A DNA stretch of 14,916 nt from an uncultured Eubacteriales bacterium (GCA_900549885.1 URQA01000055.1:1-14916), one strand, 5' to 3'. Shown: positions 1-7,294, counted from the first letter of the stretch. A program made the numbers and translations. Notes: a model not told the origin generated them from the letters alone.

Positions 1-23
1 GGGGAAATTTTCAAATGCTGTCA

Positions 24-49
24 CGCCGTCTCGTCTGTTCGTGACGGCG
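24..49 (-). terminator. possible terminator hairpin of the smpB-ppi unit
   Basis: A 7-bp perfect stem (CGCCGTC at 24-30 with GACGGCG at 43-49) and a 12-base loop lie just downstream of the prolyl isomerase stop codon on the minus strand. The minus-strand sequence after it is T/A-rich but has no clean U run, so this is only a probable terminator. Confidence 0.4.
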
Positions 50-56
50 AGGGCGC

Positions 57-578
57 TTAGACCTTCTCCGGTTCGGGATAGTCCACGCCAAAGGTATCCA
101 CAGTGACAGACTTCATCCGCTGGTCATCTAGGGGGCGGTCGTTGTAGTCTCGCTGGGCACTGACGATGGCGTCAGCCACCTCCATGCCCTCAATAACCTT
201 GCCAAAGGCGGCATAGGCACCATCCAGATGGGGGGCTTTCTCCACCATAATGAAGAACTGGCTGCCTGCGGAGTCGGGCCGCATGGTGCGGGCCATGGAC
301 AGTACGCCCCGGTCATGGGCCAGGTTGTTGGGGAAGCGGTTCTGGGTAAACTCGCCTTTGATGCAGTAGCCGGGGCCGCCCATGCCGGTGCCCTGGGGAC
401 AGCCGCCCTGGATCATAAAGCCGGGGATCACCCGGTGGAAAATCAGGCCGTTGTAGTAGCCATTGTTCACCAGGGAGATAAAATTGTTGACCGTGTTGGG
501 CGCCACATCGGGATACAGCTCAGCCTTGATGATGCCGCCATTTTCCATCTCGATGGTGACGATAGGATTTTGAGCCAT
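57..578 (-). CDS. cyclophilin-type peptidyl-prolyl cis-trans isomerase
   Basis: Cytoplasmic prolyl isomerase of the cyclophilin family, assisting protein folding by cis-trans isomerisation of Xaa-Pro bonds. The protein is 173 aa and is essentially one cyclophilin domain. Visible signatures are FHRVIPGFMIQGG at residues 47-59 (catalytic Arg49, with Phe54 and Gln57), the glycine-rich insertion typical of bacterial enzymes at 60-77, SAGSQFFIM at 103-111, and LDGAYAAFGKV at 118-128, where eukaryotic homologues usually carry a Trp. No signal peptide is present. The reading frame is open to 695, but ATG at 576-578 is chosen: AGGAG lies just upstream of it on the minus strand, and the extra N-terminal residues would run into smpB. 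It starts 28 bases after the smpB stop, so the two are probably cotranscribed. Confidence 0.93.
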   Translation of the reverse strand: MAQNPIVTIEMENGGIIKAELYPDVAPNTVNNFISLVNNGYYNGLIFHRVIPGFMIQGGCPQGTGMGGPGYCIKGEFTQNRFPNNLAHDRGVLSMARTMRPDSAGSQFFIMVEKAPHLDGAYAAFGKVIEGMEVADAIVSAQRDYNDRPLDDQRMKSVTVDTFGVDYPEPEKV

Positions 579-606
579 GGGAAACACACTCCTTTTATCT
601 TTATCA

Positions 607-1068
607 TTAATATCGGCCCCGGGCGAATCGGTCCATTTCCCGCTTGGCGTCCCGCTGGGCGGCGGCCTCCCGCTTGTCGTAGAGCTTTTTGCCACGGGCC
701 AGCGCCAGCTCTACCTTGACCCGGGGGCCGGATAGATAGAGAGACAGGGGGACGAGGGCGTAGCCGTCTTGCTGGACCCTGGCCTGAAGGCGCATGATTT
801 CCCGCTTGTGGAGCAGGAGCTTCCGGGTACGCCGGGGGTCCTTGTTGAAGATATTGCCCTGCTCATAGGGGGAGACGTGCATCCCATAGAGAAACATCTC
901 CCCGTCTTTGACGGCGCAGAACGAGTCTTTCAGGTTGACGTTGCCCTTGCGGATGCTTTTGACCTCGGTGCCGGCCAGTTCAATACCGGCTTCAAATTTG
1001 TCCTCGATGAAGTAGTCGTGATAGGCTTTTCGGTTGGACGCCAGCTGTTTGACGGTCTGTTTGGCCAT
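607..1068 (-). CDS. smpB: SsrA-binding protein SmpB (trans-translation)
   Basis: SmpB binds tmRNA and delivers it to stalled ribosomes, the core step of trans-translation. The protein is 153 aa, the usual family length. Conserved blocks are NRKAYHDYFIEDKFEAGIEL (12-31), GTEVKSIR (33-40), DPRRTRKLLLHK (77-88), and GKKLYDKREA (126-135), which begins the basic C-terminal tail that enters the mRNA channel. The tail ends in an Arg/Lys-rich stretch, as expected. The start ATG at 1066-1068 is preceded by a strong AAGGAGG. It is the first gene of a minus-strand unit with the prolyl isomerase. The tmRNA gene ssrA, often nearby in Firmicutes, is not in this window. Confidence 0.97.
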   Translation of the reverse strand: MAKQTVKQLASNRKAYHDYFIEDKFEAGIELAGTEVKSIRKGNVNLKDSFCAVKDGEMFLYGMHVSPYEQGNIFNKDPRRTRKLLLHKREIMRLQARVQQDGYALVPLSLYLSGPRVKVELALARGKKLYDKREAAAQRDAKREMDRFARGRY

Positions 1069-1102
1069 GGCCGTGCACCTCCTTCCCTGTGGCGGGAAAT
1101 CT

Positions 1103-1131
1103 AGTATATCATTTCAAAGATAAAACCGCAA
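1103..1131 (-). promoter_or_regulatory. sigma-A promoter of smpB
   Basis: On the minus strand, TTGCGG (1131-1126), a 17-base spacer and TATACT (1108-1103) form a good promoter, preceded by TGA at the extended -10 side. It lies about 35 bases upstream of the smpB start. Seen by eye only. Confidence 0.65.
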
Positions 1132-1239
1132 GGGGAAACCGGAGGAAAATACGCGTTCCAGGAAAACAGGGGAGGCAGCAAGGGAGCGGCTCAGCAGACC
1201 GGACCGTGTGCGCCATTGGCTTTTTGGGTAAGGTGATAC

Positions 1240-1268
1240 TTGTTTTTCCCAAAGAAATATCATATAAT
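1240..1268 (+). promoter_or_regulatory. sigma-A promoter of the racE operon
   Basis: TTGTTT (1240-1245), a 17-base spacer and a perfect TATAAT (1263-1268) lie about 40 bases upstream of the glutamate racemase start. The expected transcript start is near 1275, giving a short leader. The 108 bases between this and the divergent smpB promoter hold nothing I could recognise. Confidence 0.75.
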
Positions 1269-1306
1269 ACAGTGACCTGACCACAAAGCATAAGAGGAGG
1301 CGTCCC

Positions 1307-2122
1307 ATGGACAGACGGCCCATTGGCGTGTTTGACTCTGGCTTGGGAGGGCTTACCGCAGTGCGGGAGCTGGCCCGGCTCATGCCGGAAGAGGACCTCA
1401 TCTACTTCGGAGATACCGGACGGGTGCCCTATGGGGGACGGTCCCAGGACACCATCACCACATATGCTAGGCAGGATGTGCGATTTCTGCGCTCTTTTGA
1501 CCCCAAGGCTATTGTGATTGCCTGCGGCACTGTATCTACCATCGCCTTGGACGTGCTGCGCAGGGAAAACGACATTCCGGTGTTTGGCGTGGTGGGACCG
1601 GCGGTACGCGCCGCAGCCAGGCTGGCGAAAGATGGCCCGGTAGGACTGATCGGCACTAAGGCTACCATCCGATCCGGTGCATATGAACGGGCATTGGCAC
1701 GTCTACGGTCAGAACTCCAGGTGTGCTCGGAGGCATGCCCGCTGTTCGTCCCGTTGGTGGAGAACGGGCGATTCCGCCCCGGCGATCCGGTGATCGAGAC
1801 AGTGGCTGCAGAGTATCTGGCGCCCATGAAAGGGGCGGGGGTGGACACTCTCATTCTGGGCTGTACCCATTACCCCCTGCTTCGGCAGGTTATCGGCGCC
1901 TGTATGGGGCCCCAGGTGTCTCTGGTGGATGTAGGGGAGCAATGCGCCCACTATGTAGCCGCCCGGCTGGACCGGGACGGCTTACGTACTGACCGGGCTG
2001 AAGCGGGCAGCCATCGATATTTTGTCAGCGACAGCACCGAGGACTTTGCTGACCTGGCCTCCGTGTTCTTGGGAGAGGATATGGCCGGCCATGTGGAGAA
2101 AATAGACATCACACAATATTAG
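1307..2122 (+). CDS. racE: glutamate racemase
   Basis: Interconverts L- and D-glutamate to supply D-Glu for peptidoglycan; cofactor-independent cytoplasmic enzyme using two cysteines. Length 271 aa is normal. Domain signatures are GVFDSGLGGLTAVREL (7-22, Asp10), GDTGRVPYGG (35-44), IACGTVST around the first catalytic Cys73, and LGCTHYPLL around the second, Cys186 with His188. The usual CNTAS motif here reads CGTVS, so the Asn after Cys73 is Gly; I recall this variant in relatives among the Clostridia but cannot check it. The start ATG follows GAGGAGG. It opens an operon with a DUF1934 gene (ATG 11 bases downstream) and argS. The gene is also called murI. Confidence 0.95.
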   Translation: MDRRPIGVFDSGLGGLTAVRELARLMPEEDLIYFGDTGRVPYGGRSQDTITTYARQDVRFLRSFDPKAIVIACGTVSTIALDVLRRENDIPVFGVVGPAVRAAARLAKDGPVGLIGTKATIRSGAYERALARLRSELQVCSEACPLFVPLVENGRFRPGDPVIETVAAEYLAPMKGAGVDTLILGCTHYPLLRQVIGACMGPQVSLVDVGEQCAHYVAARLDRDGLRTDRAEAGSHRYFVSDSTEDFADLASVFLGEDMAGHVEKIDITQY

Positions 2123-2133
2123 TGAGGTTTAAT

Positions 2134-2571
2134 ATGGAAGAAAATGTAATTATTTCCATTAAGGGCAGCCAGCTCTACGAGGGGCAGGATCCCGATGTTA
2201 CGGAATTGGTCACCGCAGGCACTCTCCGGCGGGAACAGGAGGGCTATACCATTGCTTATCAGGAGACAGAACTCACCGGACTGGAGGGGACTACCACCAA
2301 ACTGCGCATCGAAGGCCCTCGGGTAACTTTGCTGCGACAGGGCAGCGTCAACTCCCAGATGATCTTTGAGGTGGGACGCAAGCATCTGTCCATGTACGAA
2401 ACCCCCTATGGAGCGTTGGCGGTAGGGATCGAAACCCGACGGCTGAAAAATACCGTGGATGAGGCGGGAGGAGATTTGGAGATCGACTATGCCATCGAGA
2501 TTGATAACCTGCTGGCGGGCAAGAGCCTGTTTCAGCTTAACGTGAAGAAAAAACCGGGCCTTCCCCAGTGA
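2134..2571 (+). CDS. DUF1934 family small beta-barrel protein (YwiB-like)
   Basis: 145-aa protein of the DUF1934 family, a calycin-like beta-barrel of unknown role often encoded beside argS in Firmicutes (Bacillus YwiB is the named relative). The sequence alternates hydrophobic and polar residues as beta strands would: VIISIKGSQ near the N-terminus, LRIEGPRVTLLRQG in the middle, MYETPYGALAVGIETRRL, then DLEIDYAIEIDN towards the C-terminus. No signal peptide or membrane segment is seen. The frame is open from a GTG at 2122, which overlaps the racE stop, but ATG at 2134 is chosen because GTGAGG at 2122-2127 then serves as its ribosome binding site at correct spacing. The function is not known; linkage with racE and argS suggests a housekeeping role. 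Confidence 0.85.
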   Translation: MEENVIISIKGSQLYEGQDPDVTELVTAGTLRREQEGYTIAYQETELTGLEGTTTKLRIEGPRVTLLRQGSVNSQMIFEVGRKHLSMYETPYGALAVGIETRRLKNTVDEAGGDLEIDYAIEIDNLLAGKSLFQLNVKKKPGLPQ

Positions 2572-2603
2572 GAACGGCCTGAGTGAGAAGGAGCTTTGAC
2601 CAT

Positions 2604-4355
2604 ATGACACACAATCTCATCCAGGCCGCCCGGGAGCAGGTGGCCCAGTTAACCCAGCAGGCCTATGAGCGGGCAGTTGCCGATGGGGGCCTTCCTGGCG
2701 GGCAGACCATCATCGGCACTGTAGAGGTACCCAAGGATAGCAAGAACGGCGACTTCGCCTCATCCTTTGCCATGGCGGGGGCCAAGGCGCTGAAAATGTC
2801 CCCCAGGGCGATCGCCCAAGCCATCCTAGACCACCTGGAGCTGACAGACAGCTACTTCCAGCGGGCGGAAATCGCCGGACCAGGGTTTTTGAACTTTTTT
2901 TACGCTCCCAGATGGTATGGCGCGGTGCTTGCCGCAGTGGAGTCCGACCCCAAGGGGTACGGCGGCTCCGGCGAGGGCCGGGGCGAGAAGGTAATGGTGG
3001 AGTTCGTCTCCGCAAACCCCACTGGACCCATGCATATGGGCAACGCCCGGGGCGGCGTGCTGGGGGATACGCTGGCCAACGTCCTCCGGCGGGATGGCTA
3101 TGACACCTGGAAGGAATTCTACGTCAACGACGCAGGTAACCAGATCGCCAAGTTTGCCCAATCCATCAATGCCCGGTATATGCAGCTGATTGTGGGAGAG
3201 GATGCTTTCCCATTCCCGGAGAACGGCTATCAGGGGGATGACATCCGGGAGCTGGCCCAGGCCATCTACGACCAGCACGGAGACAGCTGGAAGGACTTGC
3301 CTGAGCAGGAGCGGCTGGACGCCATGGCCCAGTTCGGTCTGGCGGTGAACATTCCTAAAATGAAGGACGACCTGCGCAAATATGGCATCGAGTACGACCA
3401 ATGGTTTTTTGAATCTGAGCTGCATAACTCGGGCTATGTGGCCGAGACAGTGGATCTGCTGGCCCAGAAGGGCTGGACTTATGAGAAGGACGGCGCCTTG
3501 TGGCTGAACACCACCGAACTGCTCAAGCGGAAATACTTGGCCGAGGGTAAGAGCCAGGAGCAGGTAGACAAGCTGGATTTGAAGGACGACGTACTGCGCC
3601 GGGCCAATGGCTTCTACACCTATTTTGCTGCCGACATTGCCTACCACCGCAACAAATTCGAAAAGCGGGGCTTTGACAAGGTCATCAACGTGTGGGGCGC
3701 CGACCACCACGGCCACGTGGCCCGGCTCCAGGCTGCCCTGGATGGGCTGGGGCTGGACGGATCCCACCGGCTGGTCATTGTGCTTATGCAGTTGGTTAAC
3801 CTGCTCCAAGACGGCAAGCCCGTGCGGATGAGTAAGCGCACTGGCAAGGCCATCGCCCTGCACGACCTGCTGGACGAGATCAGCGTGGACGCTGCCCGGT
3901 ACTACTTCAACAACCGGGTGTCCACCAGCCCGCTGGACTTCGACCTGGACCTGGCGGTGCGCCAGGATTCGGATAACCCGGTGTACTATGTCCAGTACGC
4001 CCATGCCCGGATTTGCTCCCTTGTGGCGCGGATGGGAGAGGCCGGGGTAGCGGTGTGCCCCGCTGGCCAGGCAGATGCGTCCCTGCTGGCCGAGCCGGAG
4101 GAGCAGGCCCTGGTGAAAGCCCTGGCCCAGTACCCCGAGGAGGTCCATCAGGCGGCCCGAACCTATGACCCCAGCCGGATCAACCGCTACCTTACCGGCT
4201 TGGCCGGGGACTTCCATCGGTTCTACAATGCCTGTCGGTGCATGGTGGACGACCCCTGCCTCCAGGCAGCCCGGCTGAAGCTGGCGGATACCACCCGCCA
4301 AGTGCTGGCTAACGGCCTGGGGCTGCTGGGTGTGTCTGCGCCGGAAAAGATGTAA
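2604..4355 (+). CDS. argS: arginyl-tRNA synthetase
   Basis: Class I aminoacyl-tRNA synthetase that charges tRNA-Arg with arginine using ATP. Length 583 aa fits the bacterial enzyme. From N to C: the additional N-terminal domain with GDFASSFAM (49-57), the Rossmann catalytic core with VEFVSANPTGPMHMGNARGG (132-151), where HMGN is the HIGH motif, the VWGADHHGH block, RMSKRTGK around 408-415 as the KMSKS loop, and the helical anticodon-binding domain opening with YYVQYAHARICS. The C-terminus GLGLLGVSAPEKM matches the family ending (usually LLGI.APERM). The frame is open from GTG 2583, but ATG 2604 has AAGGAG ten bases upstream and fits the family N-terminus. Last gene of the racE operon; a strong hairpin follows. 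Confidence 0.97.
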   Translation: MTHNLIQAAREQVAQLTQQAYERAVADGGLPGGQTIIGTVEVPKDSKNGDFASSFAMAGAKALKMSPRAIAQAILDHLELTDSYFQRAEIAGPGFLNFFYAPRWYGAVLAAVESDPKGYGGSGEGRGEKVMVEFVSANPTGPMHMGNARGGVLGDTLANVLRRDGYDTWKEFYVNDAGNQIAKFAQSINARYMQLIVGEDAFPFPENGYQGDDIRELAQAIYDQHGDSWKDLPEQERLDAMAQFGLAVNIPKMKDDLRKYGIEYDQWFFESELHNSGYVAETVDLLAQKGWTYEKDGALWLNTTELLKRKYLAEGKSQEQVDKLDLKDDVLRRANGFYTYFAADIAYHRNKFEKRGFDKVINVWGADHHGHVARLQAALDGLGLDGSHRLVIVLMQLVNLLQDGKPVRMSKRTGKAIALHDLLDEISVDAARYYFNNRVSTSPLDFDLDLAVRQDSDNPVYYVQYAHARICSLVARMGEAGVAVCPAGQADASLLAEPEEQALVKALAQYPEEVHQAARTYDPSRINRYLTGLAGDFHRFYNACRCMVDDPCLQAARLKLADTTRQVLANGLGLLGVSAPEKM

Positions 4356-4385
4356 GTAGCTGTGAGCTGCTGGGACATGAGAAAG

Positions 4386-4414
4386 CCCCCGCCCTGCCGA
4401 TGGCAGGGCGGGGG
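4386..4414. terminator. bidirectional terminator between argS and the DUF4203-like gene
   Basis: A perfect 13-bp GC-rich stem (4386-4398 with 4402-4414) and a 3-base loop lie between two convergent stop codons. The U run is weak on both sides (TTCCTG after it on plus, CTTTCTC on minus). The stability of the stem and its position make a shared terminator the best reading. Confidence 0.8.
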
Positions 4415-4431
4415 TTCCTGATGGGAAGGGG

Positions 4432-5019
4432 TCAGCAGCTGGGCGCGCCTGTCTGGGGATCGACCTTTTTGGTGGTTTTCCACTGAAAGACAAAGCCAAG
4501 CACAGCCAGCACCAGCCCCACTACGGCGGCGGCGACAGCATTGCTTAGGGAGATGAGGGCCAATAGCTGTTGGCCTACTAGGAGGCCAGAACTGACGGAG
4601 GTCACCGCAATGATGTAAAATCGGGTGAGCAGCACCCCCAGCACACCAAATACCAGAAAAGCTATGAGTCCTATCCAAGTGCCCAAAGTGACAGTGAGCA
4701 ACACCCCGGGGAGCAGACCGCAGAAAAGGAACACACCCACTTTGTAGATCTTGAGGGCCAGCACGGCCAGAAGGATGCCCGGCAGCAACGCCAGCAGCAC
4801 TTTGCTCCAGACGGGCCAGTCAACTTGGAACATGGCAGCCAACCCTAGGCAGACCCCGCCTAGGAAGCCTAAAATGGTTACGAGCACTTTAAACAGCCGG
4901 AAGCCGAAAAAGCATACCGCCAGATTGAGCAGAATGGAGACCACTGTGAGAATCACTGCGGCGGTGCCGGACTGGGGCAGGGCCGCGGGAAAAGCGGAGA
5001 GCATTATATCTAACGTCAT
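4432..5019 (-). CDS. seven-helix membrane protein, DUF4203 (TM7S3/TMEM198-like)
   Basis: A 195-aa integral membrane protein with about seven hydrophobic helices, roughly at 21-38, 43-63, 73-90, 95-112, 114-132, 136-155 and 160-180, followed by a short charged tail (KTTKKVD). The FGFRLFKVLVTILGFLGG stretch (38-55) with glycine-rich helix faces resembles the DUF4203 family. That assignment is by pattern only; the function of bacterial members is unknown. The frame is open to 5073, but ATG at 5017-5019 has AGGAGG nine bases upstream and a well-placed promoter, so the longer form is rejected. It is monocistronic, convergent with argS, and shares a promoter region with the divergent Hcy-like gene. 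Confidence 0.75.
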   Translation of the reverse strand: MTLDIMLSAFPAALPQSGTAAVILTVVSILLNLAVCFFGFRLFKVLVTILGFLGGVCLGLAAMFQVDWPVWSKVLLALLPGILLAVLALKIYKVGVFLFCGLLPGVLLTVTLGTWIGLIAFLVFGVLGVLLTRFYIIAVTSVSSGLLVGQQLLALISLSNAVAAAVVGLVLAVLGFVFQWKTTKKVDPQTGAPSC

Positions 5020-5084
5020 AAAAAGGGCCTCCTGTATTCTTTGTCCTAGCGCAAGTGGATACCGGACTGACATTTTCGCTATAA

Positions 5085-5113
5085 AGGATACAGTGGGGGG
5101 GTGGAATTGTCAA
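5085..5113 (-). promoter_or_regulatory. sigma-A promoter of the DUF4203-like gene
   Basis: Minus-strand consensus TTGACA (5113-5108), a 17-base spacer and TATCCT (5090-5085), about 65 bases before the start codon. Its -35 box lies 7 bases from the -35 box of the divergent promoter. Confidence 0.7.
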
Positions 5114-5120
5114 GAGGGCA

Positions 5121-5149
5121 TTGCTTTTTGCCGCAAAAGCTGGTATACT
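5121..5149 (+). promoter_or_regulatory. sigma-A promoter of the Hcy-like gene
   Basis: TTGCTT (5121-5126), a 17-base spacer and TATACT (5144-5149), about 40 bases before the ATG at 5189. It supports that start over the long upstream open frame that is antisense to the membrane protein gene. Confidence 0.7.
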
Positions 5150-5188
5150 ATCTTGAATTTTGTAAACAGAAAGCGGGAGAACCATTTC

Positions 5189-5980
5189 ATGGACGACGTG
5201 GCGCCGTTATTTCAGCAGACTTTAGGTCCCATGGGGCGTGACGTGGCCCCGGCAGGAGATGCATCCTTTTCCGAACTAGTGTCCGCCTACTCCACAAGGC
5301 TGCGGCCAGGGGAGGGGCCGGTCCATGTCAACTGCATGACCACTATGGCTGAGTGCCGGGCCGCCATTCTGGCCGCCCGGGAGAGAAATTGCTTTCCGGT
5401 GTGGGTTTCTTGGGCTTGTGACGAGGACGGAGAGTCCGTCACACGGGTGGACGTGCTGGCGGCCCTATTTGTCTGTGAGGGAATGGGATGCGCTGCTTTT
5501 GGCCTGAACTGTCGGGAAGAAGTAGCCCGGTCGCAGCTGGCGCGGCTGGCGCCCTATGCCAGTGTCCCGCTGTTCTGGGCCTATGAGGGGAAGATTGAGG
5601 TATATCCTTATCAGCCCTGCACAAGAGACCCAGATGTGATCCCTTGTGCCACCGGGACCCGTCCCTGCTTTGTTACCCGGACTGTGGATGTTGGGGAGGG
5701 GTTGGAGTGCGGGCCTAACCTGCTGGAGGACATCATTGCCGCTGAGGATGCCCCGGTAGGGGCGGTAAAGATCGTAGTCACGGAGCAGGACGATGTGGAC
5801 ATCTTTGCCCAGCATCAGTATGCCATCGGCAAGGCCCTGTGCCTATGGTCTGACGTGCCTGAGCTGCTGGAGCAGGCATTGCGGGTCTATCAGGGCCGGG
5901 CCTTTTACGACGGCACAGGGGATCTGGACCGAAAAGAGCTGGACCGGTTGAGCTGGACCTATGGGCTCATCGTGCTATGA
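5189..5980 (+). CDS. truncated homocysteine-methyltransferase-like (Hcy domain) protein
   Basis: 263-aa cytoplasmic protein whose residues about 10-125 resemble the second half of the Hcy-binding TIM barrel of cobalamin-dependent methionine synthase (MetH). Corresponding blocks are TLGPMG (11-16; MetH-like SIGPTG), GDASFSELVSAY (23-34), NCMTTMAECRAAILAARE (48-65), VWVSWACDEDGESV (71-84) and GMGCAAFGLNC (98-108). Cys108 sits where the first zinc Cys of MetH lies. The first barrel strands with DGAMGT are absent, and no GGCCG zinc motif follows, so methyl transfer to homocysteine is doubtful. The C-terminal part (PELLEQALRVYQGRAFYDGT then YGLIVL) is a separate conserved-looking segment that I cannot assign, perhaps pterin-domain-like. 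Its own promoter, GGGAG site and terminator argue that the gene is intact, not a fragment. Confidence 0.65.
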   Translation: MDDVAPLFQQTLGPMGRDVAPAGDASFSELVSAYSTRLRPGEGPVHVNCMTTMAECRAAILAARERNCFPVWVSWACDEDGESVTRVDVLAALFVCEGMGCAAFGLNCREEVARSQLARLAPYASVPLFWAYEGKIEVYPYQPCTRDPDVIPCATGTRPCFVTRTVDVGEGLECGPNLLEDIIAAEDAPVGAVKIVVTEQDDVDIFAQHQYAIGKALCLWSDVPELLEQALRVYQGRAFYDGTGDLDRKELDRLSWTYGLIVL

Positions 5981-5986
5981 AGAACG

Positions 5987-6015
5987 AAAGGCACAGGCCT
6001 GGCCTGTGCCTTTTT
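5987..6015 (+). terminator. intrinsic terminator after the Hcy-like gene
   Basis: Perfect 13-base arms (5987-5999 and 6001-6013), effectively a stem of about 11 bp with a tiny loop, end in a TTTTT run. It begins 6 bases after the stop codon and ends about 18 bases before the rsmI start. Confidence 0.88.
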
Positions 6016-6032
6016 GATAAGGAGGAAGGAAT

Positions 6033-6863
6033 ATGGCGGGAACCCTCTATCTGGTGCCAACCCCCATCGGCAATTTGGGCGATATCTCCCCGCGGGCGGC
6101 GGACACCTTGGAAGCGGTGGACTTCATCGCCGCTGAGGACACCAGAGTGACGGTAAAGCTGCTCAACCACCTAGGGATAAAAAAGCCTATGGTCACCTAT
6201 CACCGACACAACAAAGATACGGTGGGGCCAATCCTCCTGAAGCGGTTACTGGCCGGGGAGAGTTGCGCCTTGGTCACCGATGCAGGTACTCCTGCCATCT
6301 CTGATCCGGGGGAAGAACTGGTAGCTCTGTGCGCGCAGTCTCAGGTACAGGTGGAGGCCATCCCCGGCCCCTGCGCCTTAATCACTGCTTTGTCTGTATC
6401 TGGACTACCCACGGGACGGTTCATTTTTGAGGGATTTCTGCCTATGAATCGAAAAAACCGCCGGGCCAGGCTGGAAGAGCTGGGAAACGAGGAGCGGACC
6501 ATGGTATTCTATGAGGCGCCCCACAAGCTGACCGCCACCCTGGACGATCTGCGGGACACCTTCGGCCCGGACCGGCGGGTGGCTGTGTGCCGGGAGCTGA
6601 CCAAGCTCCACGAACAAGTCCTGCGCACTACGCTGGGAGAGGCAACGGATTATTTCGTCCAGACTCCCCCCCGGGGGGAGTTTGTGCTGGTGGTGGATGG
6701 AGCGCCCACTCCAGCAGCCCAGGCGGGGGATCCCCAGCAGGCGCTGAAACGGGTGGAACAGCTGAGGGGAGAGGGGTGGTCCCTCAAGGATGCGGCCGCG
6801 CAGGCTGCGGTGGAGTTCGGACTGAAAAAGCGAGCACTGTATGACTTGTCATTGGGAAAATAG
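6033..6863 (+). CDS. rsmI: 16S rRNA 2'-O-methyltransferase RsmI (C1402)
   Basis: SAM-dependent methyltransferase of the tetrapyrrole-methylase fold that 2'-O-methylates C1402 of 16S rRNA in the decoding centre. 276 aa, normal length. Signatures in order: LVPTPIGNLGDIS (7-19), AEDTR (34-38), TYHRHN (55-60), TDAGTPAISDPG (82-93), PGPCALITAL (111-120), EGFLP (133-137) and FYEAPHK (159-165). The C-terminal helical part contains GWSLKDAAAQAA and LKKRALYDLSL, as in the family. ATG 6033 follows AAGGAGGAAGGA. No promoter is evident in the 18 bases after the preceding terminator, so expression must come from read-through or a promoter inside the upstream gene. Confidence 0.96.
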   Translation: MAGTLYLVPTPIGNLGDISPRAADTLEAVDFIAAEDTRVTVKLLNHLGIKKPMVTYHRHNKDTVGPILLKRLLAGESCALVTDAGTPAISDPGEELVALCAQSQVQVEAIPGPCALITALSVSGLPTGRFIFEGFLPMNRKNRRARLEELGNEERTMVFYEAPHKLTATLDDLRDTFGPDRRVAVCRELTKLHEQVLRTTLGEATDYFVQTPPRGEFVLVVDGAPTPAAQAGDPQQALKRVEQLRGEGWSLKDAAAQAAVEFGLKKRALYDLSLGK

Positions 6864-6940
6864 AATAGAAATTGGAAAGATTTATTACAAAAAGTATATA
6901 TGAAGAAGTTGATAAAGCGAGGGAAATACTGCAAAATAAA

Positions 6941-6974
6941 ACGCAGGCCGTCGGCTATTGCCGACGGCCTGCGT
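6941..6974. terminator. bidirectional terminator between rsmI and the abrB-like gene
   Basis: Perfect 15-bp stem (6941-6955 with 6960-6974) and TATT loop. CATTTTA follows on the plus strand, and on the minus strand TTTTATTTTGC gives a good U run, so it serves the abrB-like gene best and also stops rsmI transcripts. Confidence 0.92.
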
Positions 6975-6995
6975 GCATTTTAACAGGCGAAAAAA

Positions 6996-7241
6996 TCAGG
7001 CGCGCTCCTTAAGCTCTTTAAGGCATTTGGCACAGATGTTTTTTCCTTTATAGGAGACCACGTCCTTGGCATCATCGCAGAAAATGCAGGCGGGCTGGTA
7101 CTTTTTCAGGATAATAGATGAGCCGTCTACGTAAATTTCCAGAGAATCACGCTCGGTGATATCCAACGTTCGGCGCAGTTCGATGGGTAAAACGATGCGC
7201 CCTAATTCGTCTACTCGTCTCACGATTCCAGTTGATTTCAT
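6996..7241 (-). CDS. AbrB/SpoVT-type transition-state regulator with C-terminal Cys4 motif
   Basis: 81-aa DNA-binding protein. Residues 1-47 (MKSTGIVRRVDELGRIVLPI, then ELRRTLDITERDSLEIYVDG) are the swapped-hairpin AbrB DNA-binding domain, which in Bacillus AbrB represses stationary-phase genes as a multimer. The C-terminal half carries two CxxC pairs, Cys52/Cys55 and Cys70/Cys73, spaced like a zinc ribbon, and ends KNICAKCLKELKE. The Cys4 pattern is seen; metal binding is inference. The frame opens 12 codons earlier, but ATG at 7239-7241 has AGGAGG upstream and matches the family start MKSTGIVRRVDELGR. It is monocistronic, next to the sporulation genes spmAB and divergent from them. Whether it is AbrB, Abh or SpoVT in function cannot be told from sequence alone. 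Confidence 0.9.
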   Translation of the reverse strand: MKSTGIVRRVDELGRIVLPIELRRTLDITERDSLEIYVDGSSIILKKYQPACIFCDDAKDVVSYKGKNICAKCLKELKERA

Positions 7242-7294
7242 GCTATGTGTCCTCCTATCAAATTTGTCCTCTATCAATGTCTAAGAGCATAATG

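Noticed and set aside
579..695. Longer N-terminus of the prolyl isomerase
   Set aside because: It overlaps the smpB end, is low-complexity, and ATG 578 has a strong ribosome site.
2826..4499. 557-codon minus-strand open frame
   Set aside because: It is antisense to argS, without any recognisable domain.
4751..5188. Upstream extension of the Hcy-like reading frame
   Set aside because: It is antisense to the membrane protein gene, and a promoter plus ribosome site mark ATG 5189.
6900..6983. 27-codon small open frame after rsmI
   Set aside because: No ribosome site, and it runs through the terminator hairpin.
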